A DNA stretch of 64,000 nt from Zea mays (lineage: Eukaryota; Streptophyta; Magnoliopsida; Poales; Poaceae), in contig NC_050098.1 in assembly GCF_902167145.1 (NCBI RefSeq), positions 113,870,207 to 113,934,206 on the forward strand, given 5' to 3'. Below the pieces are notes generated by a model. It made no database searches. It was not told the origin of the DNA and saw nothing but the letters and a program-made list of their open reading frames with translations. The translations under genes were made by a program, and so were the position numbers. Position 1 is the stretch's first letter. The number at the start of each line of letters is the position of its first letter. Below, one piece after another: positions 58,391 to 64,000 of the stretch.

Positions 58391-61300
58391 TTATTCTTCC
58401 TTCAAAACTTTGTCCGCAGCTTCGGTTAGCAGTTGAGTAACGACTTCGTCCAAAATGCTTTCGGCCATGTTAATAATTTTTGCTGGTTCCTTTGCCTTTG
58501 GCTCGATCAATGACTCGAAGGGTTCTGGGGGAGGAGATAGTTCGGTTGCGGTAGAAAACGTAGATAAGTTCAAAATCACAAAAATAGAAAATAAAGTTAA
58601 AAGCTATTAAGCAATACCTATCCGCCTTTCGAGTTCCGCAGCTTTTTCAGCTGCCTTTGTTGCTTCCCTTGCATCATGAGTATCTTTTTCGCTCTTTTTA
58701 TTATTTCGTGGGCCATAACTCGGCCGCCATTTTCCCAGATGTCAGTAAAGAATTTTCCACCAACTAAGCTCGCTTCGATCGAGGGGTCCTTCGTGTCATC
58801 AATAGATAAAGAAGCTTCGGCTTGGGCCAAAGTTTTCACATGATCGCAACCTGACTTCTCCAAAATAGCCGCAATGCCCCTCGCACCTGAGAAGGCGCAG
58901 ACGTCCCCACGGTCATTTAAAATCGCCTCAAAGGCTTCGGCCTCGCTGCTGATCCACTCAATTGGCCCTTCGGGATCGCCCCGTACGAAGTTGTCTTCAC
59001 TTGAATATGCGCCAACATTGGCAAAGCTAGTTTTTATTTTTCCCACACATTCTATGTATTTTTCATAACATCTTTCTTTTGAAGAGCGAAGTTCTACAAC
59101 TGTTTTCTCCCAATAATTTTTCCAGTAATCACTAGCGTCTCGGTCAGCTTTGGCAATAGCACATTTTAATTTTGCTTCTGCCAGCTGTTTCCGAAGATCC
59201 TCAATTTCGCATTTCTGGGCTTCAGCTTGGGCTTTGGAAGTAGCTTCGTCTTCTTTTATTTTGTTCACCAATGAGTTTAATATTTTATCTTTTTCAAGAC
59301 CTTCGTTCCTTAGTTCAATTACTTCGGAACGAAGGTTGTTCAAGGCTATAGTGCATCCTTCGTCTTCGGCACTTTTCTGCGCCCTGAGGGCGTTGCTAAG
59401 AATGATGCCCTGCGAAAGGAGTGCGGTATTAAGTATAAGCAAATAAAAAATCTTTTGTTTTTAAGTACAAAAAGCTTGTTCTCGTACCTTTAAACTATTA
59501 TATGCTAAGTTGTCGGGCAATTCATCTTTTGATAGAACCGAAAGCCCGTCTTCCAATGTCGGGAATCCGAAGCTTCTGCTCATCTCCCGGCAGACATAAA
59601 TCTCCTTGCTGTCTGGCAGACAATACAAGAAATCTTCTTCTCCGCTGCCGTTGAATATCAATGCCCCCTTTGGATATTTCAATTTTCGGGCATAGTATTA
59701 TGCCTCTCGCTTTTCTTCTTCAGATAACCTTTTCCTGAAGCATGTCATACAAAATAATCAAGTACTTCGAAAGATGCTTCGGGAGTAGGAGTGGCAGTTT
59801 TTTCAGGCAAAATTTGTTCTGTAGCTTCTTTTTCCGTTTCTTTTTCTCCGATTTCCAAGGATTGCCTAGCTTCGGTCTCGGCCTGGCTCTTTGCAGCCTC
59901 GGCTTCGGTTAGTCTTGTCTCAGACTGCGTCTTTGGAGCTTCGGCAGTTTTCCTTGGAGTAGAGCTTGTCTTTATTGTCTCTAGCGCATCTAGTAGGTTG
60001 ACCATTCTTTTCCTCTTAGGGGTCGCTGTAAGACCTTTTTGTGCCTTTGGCACTGTCACTTCTGCCGAAGGGCTTGTAACTTCTAATATCCTTGTTCCTT
60101 TGACCACTATCTCTTCAATATTATCGGCCTTCGGCTCAGCTAATTTGACCGAGGATGCCTTCGGCTTTGCAGTCGGCTCTTGAATCCTCTGCGTAAGCGC
60201 AGGTTCTTTGGCTTCAGTAGCTGAAGAGGTCTGACCGCCAAATTCAGGCACTTTGGCCGGTTCAATGTAGCACGGTCGGTGAGTAAGAACCTTCACCTTT
60301 TTCCTCTTCAGCACGGGCTCGCTTGGAGCAGCTGAAGCATCATCCTTCCCGGAAGTTGCTTTTTTTCTTTTCTGCCCCCGTGACGGGTAGCGGTAGTCAG
60401 GGTACATGAACCCAATAGCATTGAAAACTCTATTTAGCCTTTTCTTTTTCTAGCTTCCAAAGGCCGCAGATAACACATTATCTTCCGCTTTGGAGTATGG
60501 CCCAAGCAGTTCATCACTTGTAGCTTCGATGCACTTCAGCCAGTCATCGTCTGGTTCGATAAATTGTTCTCCAAACCTGAAGGTATATTTCAGTCGAACC
60601 AAACCATCTTCATTGGGGTTGCTGATGGTTTCTTTTGGCATCTCCCAGTTTACTACCAATGGCCATATCCTGTAGGCCACGTGCTCTTGGACTAAGTCCC
60701 TTGTCCCTATGAAAGAACAAACTATGCTAAAGGCCCTTCGACATTCTTCAGCTGCTTCATCAATCTCTACCTTCGGTTTCCGAAGGCCGAAGCGGGACCA
60801 GATGGGGCGCATGATGATCTCTTTAATATCTTCTCTCGCCCTTAAATTTTTTTTCACATAGAACCATTCTTTCATCCAGTCTCCAGGCCACCTCTTCCGA
60901 AAGGTTGGCACTGGGCAGCTTGAGCCTGAACGAGCAACAAAGCTGTAGCAACCAAAATTGTTGTGATACTGCTCCTTACCCTAGGGATTCGTCTCATATA
61001 AAAGTTCGTGCATACTGCAGAAACTTTTTGCACTTGGTTCCAAACCTTGACTCCTCACAGCCCATACGAAGATTCCCATTCTTATGATGGCTTCGGGAGT
61101 AATCTGGTGAAGAAATATCTGGTATATCTTTAAAACTTCAACCACAAAACTGCTTAGGGGGAACCGAAGCCCAGCCTTGAAGAAGCTTCGGTAGATCACG
61201 ACTTCATTCTCTTCAGGAACAGGAACAGTCCTGTCTCCGTTGTCAGCCCCCACGATGGATATGTCTCGAAAATACCTTCCTATCATGTTATCAAGATGAC

Positions 61301-61538
61301 TTTGCCTGATAGTCGATTTTCCGAAGACTGCGTGACTTGGTCGCCACGGCCGATCTTTGGAGTCTTTGCCCCCACTTTCCACATCATAACTATCGCTGTC
61401 ATCGGTATCTTCAGATAAGCCTTCTAGAATTTCTTTTGTAATCTTTTTTGTGTTGGTCTTTGCAATTGACTCGATGAATCCAACGGTTTTTTCCTTAAGA
61501 AGCTTCTCCTCCTTGTTCAGATAAGCCCCGCTTGTCAT
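58391..61538 (-). pseudogene. Antisense extra ORF of element D (PF04195-like)
   Basis: On minus, the ATG at 61538 gives MTSGAYLNKEEKLL, then the PF04195-like block FKAGLRFPLSSFVVEVLKIY, HQITPEAIIRMGIFVWAVRS. Breaks: a stop near 60980, a stop near 60449, a frame break near 59744, and a one-base loss near 58690 in the coiled-coil exon. An intron (about 59487-59409) and another before the last exon (PPPEPFESL...VLKEE, ending 58391) match those of A. The N-terminus differs from A: the promoter and about 170 bases of leader seen in A are missing, and the ATG used corresponds to leader sequence in A. It is antisense to D's gag. Confidence 0.8.
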
Positions 61539-61654
61539 TGACTATTGCTATTCTAGCAAAGGGAAGGTGTTTTTTCGGACCTTCGGCTTAGGGCCTTCGT
61601 CCATATCGCAATCTGAATTTATCATTCTAACAAATTAATATTGCGAGGGGCTAC
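61539..61654 (-). promoter_or_regulatory. Short leader of D's antisense ORF and polypurine tract
   Basis: Only 116 bases separate the ATG from the LTR. On minus they hold GCGAGGGGCTAC at the LTR (polypurine tract on +: 61642-61654) and the motif CGAAAAAACACCTTCCC (61561-61577). No TATA box is present, unlike A, C and E. Confidence 0.55.
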
Positions 61655-62328
61655 TGTTGGGGGCCTTCGGCTTCCGAAGGTCCTCAAAAACATGATTTAA
61701 CAATGTTTCTAGAGTATAATACATGAACAGGTACCTTCGGACTTGGATCAGAACCACAGTGTGAAGAAGCACAAAGAATACAAAGGTTGGCACAGAGCCG
61801 AAGCTATGTGCAGGAGAGCTTCAGCACGATAGCAGAAAAGGAAACCGACTTAAAAAGGAAAGGCTATTCAAACCTCGATGGGTTACTATAGAGTCATTAG
61901 CAAATGTAAAGGGCATTGGTATAATTTTACATGGGTTGCGTCCCGTGCCTATAAATAGATGAACAGTGCTCCCATACTGTTCACGCTGACTTGGCATTTG
62001 CTTTTGCGTCACGCTTCTACCCTTACCTTCTTTCGAGCCAAAGGTACATTTGTAATTTGATATCATTTCTATGTTTCCATAATAATAAAAATAGAAATGA
62101 GTTGATGATAATACATAATTGCTCATGTTATTTTTTATATATTTCATATGGTTCTCTCTTCATTGTTATATGTTGTGCTTATGAAAGTATGTCCTTCATA
62201 ACCTTCGTCCGAAAATCATTATATCCTAAGGGAAATAATGCTTCGAAGGACAAAGGACTTTAACGTTTAACATTTTTTCTGTGTTGCCTTGTTCTTAACT
62301 CATAGCATTTGAGAACAAGTCCCCAACA
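61655..62328 (+). repeat. Element D 3' LTR (674 bp)
   Basis: Direct repeat of 45501-46175. It keeps CTATAAATAG, which the 5' copy has lost. Followed by the GTCGC duplication and the rest of C's 3' LTR. Confidence 0.93.
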
Positions 62329-62333
62329 GTCGC

Positions 62334-62915
62334 CGAAGATCCTGTAAGAAGAAACACCTTCGGCAGATCCCCTCAAAAGCAATGCCGAAGCTATCATCCA
62401 TAAAGCTTCGGCATAATAACATATCTCAAGACGAAGGACTGCACCAACTTAAAGATGAAATGACCAATTGATCCATGAGAATCTATGTCATAATTGTAAT
62501 CTTTTATAAAGGGCATGAATGTAATATCTCACAGGTTGTGCCCTGTGTCTATAAATAGATGAACAGTACCCCCGTATTGTTCACGCTGACTTGTATTCAC
62601 TTGCACGTCACACTCGGATTCTCACCATCTATCAAGTCGAAGGTATAAATGTAATTCAATATTAACCATGTTTATTTATGATTACATAATAAAAATGCTT
62701 GAATAATACCATATGATTACTCATGTCTTCTATGTGTCATATGATTTTGTTTACCATTGTATATTGAGATGATGAAGGTACGTTTTTCATGACCTTCGTC
62801 TGAAGATCATTATATCCTAAGGGAAATAATGCTTCGAAGGACGAAAGGTCTTTAATCAGTAAATTTTGTGTTGCCTTGTTCTTATTTCATAGCATTTAAG
62901 AACAAGTCCCCAACA
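62334..62915 (+). repeat. Element C 3' LTR, remaining part
   Basis: It continues 36559-37139 from CGAAGATCCTG to AAGTCCCCAACA, and is followed by AATTA and the rest of A's LTR. Confidence 0.92.
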
Positions 62916-62920
62916 AATTA

Positions 62921-63320
62921 CATTTGTACCTTTGGCTTGATAGAAGGCAAAAGTACAAGCGTGACGCACGAGCGAGTACAAGTCAGCGTGAACAGTACGG
63001 GGGTACTGTTCATCTATTTATAGACACATGGCGTAGCCTGTGTGAAATTACATTCATGCCCTTTACGTTCACTATTGACTTAAGAACAATCTGTTCGGGA
63101 CTGGATAGCCTTTTCCTCCTTAAGTCGGTTCCTTTTTCTGCTACTAAGCCGAAGCTCCCTTGTGCGCAGCTTCGGCGCTGGTTCAGCCTTCGTTCTGACC
63201 CTGCTCTCCATATTGTGTACAGCTTCATCCTGAGTTCGAAGGTTCCTCTACATATATTATGCTTGGGAAACATTGTTAATCATGTTTTTGAGGACCTTCG
63301 GAAGACGAAGGCCCCCAACA
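62921..63320 (-). repeat. Element A 5' LTR, right piece
   Basis: It continues 36265-36536 and matches about 29763-30162. Ends GGCCCCCAACA at 63320. Confidence 0.92.
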
Positions 63321-63453
63321 GGGGGATATCAAAATAGCTTATGTAAACACCAAGAACCAATTAGCCGATATCTTTACCAAGCCACTAGATGAGAAAACCT
63401 TTAGCAAACTTAGGAATGAGCTAAATATACTTGATTCTCGGAATTTTGATTGA
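63321..63453 (+). pseudogene. Copia pol, part 2 (RNase H C-terminus)
   Basis: After the target-site copy the frame reads DIKIAYVNTKNQLADIFTKP and ends LDSRNFD with TGA at 63451-63453. This is the normal end of SIRE/Opie-type pol and directly continues the sequence broken at 29490. Confidence 0.92.
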
Positions 63454-64000
63454 AACATTGCACACATGGCTCATTTAAACACCTTTGATCATGTCTCTTT
63501 CATTTGGTACAAATACATATTTCTTATTCTTCTTATGCCAAGACTATGACTAATGTGTTTTCAAGTGTATTTCTATACTAAGTCGTAGATTTAAAGGGAA
63601 TGGAGTATTCGGCAAAGACAAGGCTTCTACTCAACTCTAACGGTATCATTTACCCCTTTGTCGGTATTCCACAAACTCTCAAATTGGTATAATCTTTCAC
63701 TCATATTTCTTTTACCAATTGGGGAGAAAGTATTAAAGGGCTCTCAAAGTCTCCGTTTTTGGCGATTAATGCCAAAGGGGGAGAAAGTATTAAGCCCAAA
63801 GCAAAAGAACCGCACCACCATTTCAAAAAATTTCGAAATGAAGTTTTAATTGATATTTTTCAAATGGTATTTATTTCAACTAATGTAGTCTCAAATTAGT
63901 ATTTTATATCAACTGGTATCTATGTTCATGTGATTTGTGAAAGTAAAATTTCAAATTGATATCTATCTCAAAACCCTCTTGAAAGCTAAGAGGAGAATTT
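63454..64000 (+). other. 3' non-coding tail of SIRE/Opie-like element
   Basis: No gene. Two purine-rich GGGGAGAAAGTATTAA stretches (about 63722 and 63778) with GGCGATTAATGCCAAAG just before the second are typical of the region before the polypurine tract and 3' LTR in this lineage. The short open frame at 63658-63849 is not credible. No clear LTR start is seen before the window ends. Confidence 0.6.

Larger units (their letters stand above)
45501..62328 (+). mobile_element. Element D: gag-only Tat-type gypsy
   Basis: On +: 5' LTR (45501-46175), primer-binding site, gag, repeat array, (element E inserted), antisense ORF on -, polypurine tract, 3' LTR (61655-62328). Inserted in C's 3' LTR with target duplication GTCGC. 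It is the same family as A: no protease, RT or integrase of its own. Confidence 0.93.
36537..62915 (+). mobile_element. Element C: pol-only Tat-type gypsy
   Basis: On +: 5' LTR (36537-37139), primer-binding site, protease-RT-RNase H-integrase without gag, repeat array, antisense ORF (on -), polypurine tract, and a 3' LTR split by element D (45479-45500 and 62334-62915). It was inserted in A's LTR with target duplication AATTA. It is the same family as E. Confidence 0.92.
29491..63320 (-). mobile_element. Element A: gag-only Tat-type gypsy
   Basis: On the minus strand it reads 5' LTR (63320 to 36265, interrupted by element C), primer-binding site, gag, a repeat array, an antisense ORF (on +), polypurine tract and 3' LTR (30162-29491). 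It was inserted in the RNase H of the copia element, with GGGGA at 29486-29490 and GGGGGA at 63321-63326, a 5 bp target duplication apart from one extra G. No protease, RT or integrase is present between the LTRs apart from those of nested elements, so A could move only with enzymes from another element. Confidence 0.9.
27970..64000 (+). mobile_element. SIRE/Opie-like copia element, split by nested insertion
   Basis: Copia pol starts abruptly within the integrase C-terminus near 27975, runs to 29490, is interrupted by 33.8 kb of nested Tat elements, and resumes at 63321 with the missing end of RNase H. The tail contains AAAGGGGGAGAAAGTA (about 63775-63790), typical before the 3' end of SIRE/Opie elements. 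The 5' half is lost at the junction with the LTR at 25256-27970. The 3' LTR is not reached or not recognised by 64000. Confidence 0.85.

Noticed and set aside
1..64000. Host protein-coding, tRNA or snRNA gene
   Set aside because: Every long credible frame is explained by a retroelement. I saw no tRNA-like cloverleaf or plant gene motif elsewhere, though small non-coding genes cannot be excluded by reading alone.

Overview
This window is about 64 kb of plant repetitive DNA with no host gene that I can support. The element types point to a grass, most likely an Andropogoneae genome such as maize, sorghum, sugarcane or Miscanthus. They are Tekay/Del-like chromoviruses with 3.6 kb LTRs, a SIRE/Opie-like copia element, CTTCGG-rich Tat-type gypsy elements with antisense extra ORFs, a Cassandra TRIM with 5S rRNA-like LTRs, and Tourist-like and Mutator-like MITEs. 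The species call is inference.

Layout, left to right. 1-6284: 3' part of a decayed Tekay-like gypsy element on + (pol remnants, then a full 3' LTR at 2624-6284). 6285-11125: heavily decayed Ty1/copia element on +. 11126-20681: a Tekay-related element on - with two long LTRs but no recognisable pol (LARD-like). A Cassandra TRIM sits in its interior (15694-16501) and a 137 bp MITE in its left LTR. 20682-27970: old LTR debris, a microsatellite, a Mutator-type hairpin MITE (22481-22737) and two truncated gypsy LTRs. 27970-64000: a SIRE/Opie-like copia pol split by a 33.8 kb nested insertion.

The nested insertion is four Tat-type gypsy elements, one inside another, each with a 5 bp target-site duplication (the outermost one imperfect by one G). 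A (29491-63320, -) lies in the copia gene. C (36537-62915, +) lies in A's right LTR. D (45501-62328, +) lies in C's 3' LTR. E (48833-58337, -) lies in D's interior. E is the youngest: its LTRs match by eye except for one 11 bp indel.

The most interesting feature is how genes are divided. A and D carry gag but no protease, reverse transcriptase or integrase. C and E carry protease-RT-RNase H-archaeal-type RNase H-integrase starting about 45 nt after the primer-binding site, with no gag. The two types have different 5' LTR portions but share the downstream LTR part, the primer-binding site and the leader just after it. They therefore look like two halves of a complementing, split-genome retrotransposon. 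All four also carry a spliced antisense ORF (PF04195-like, with a coiled-coil tail) convergent with gag or pol. It is flanked by direct copies of an AAAAAACACCTTCCCT motif and separated from the sense gene by a small tandem repeat array. The maize cinful/zeon group may be the same or a close family; I recall this only vaguely and could not check it.
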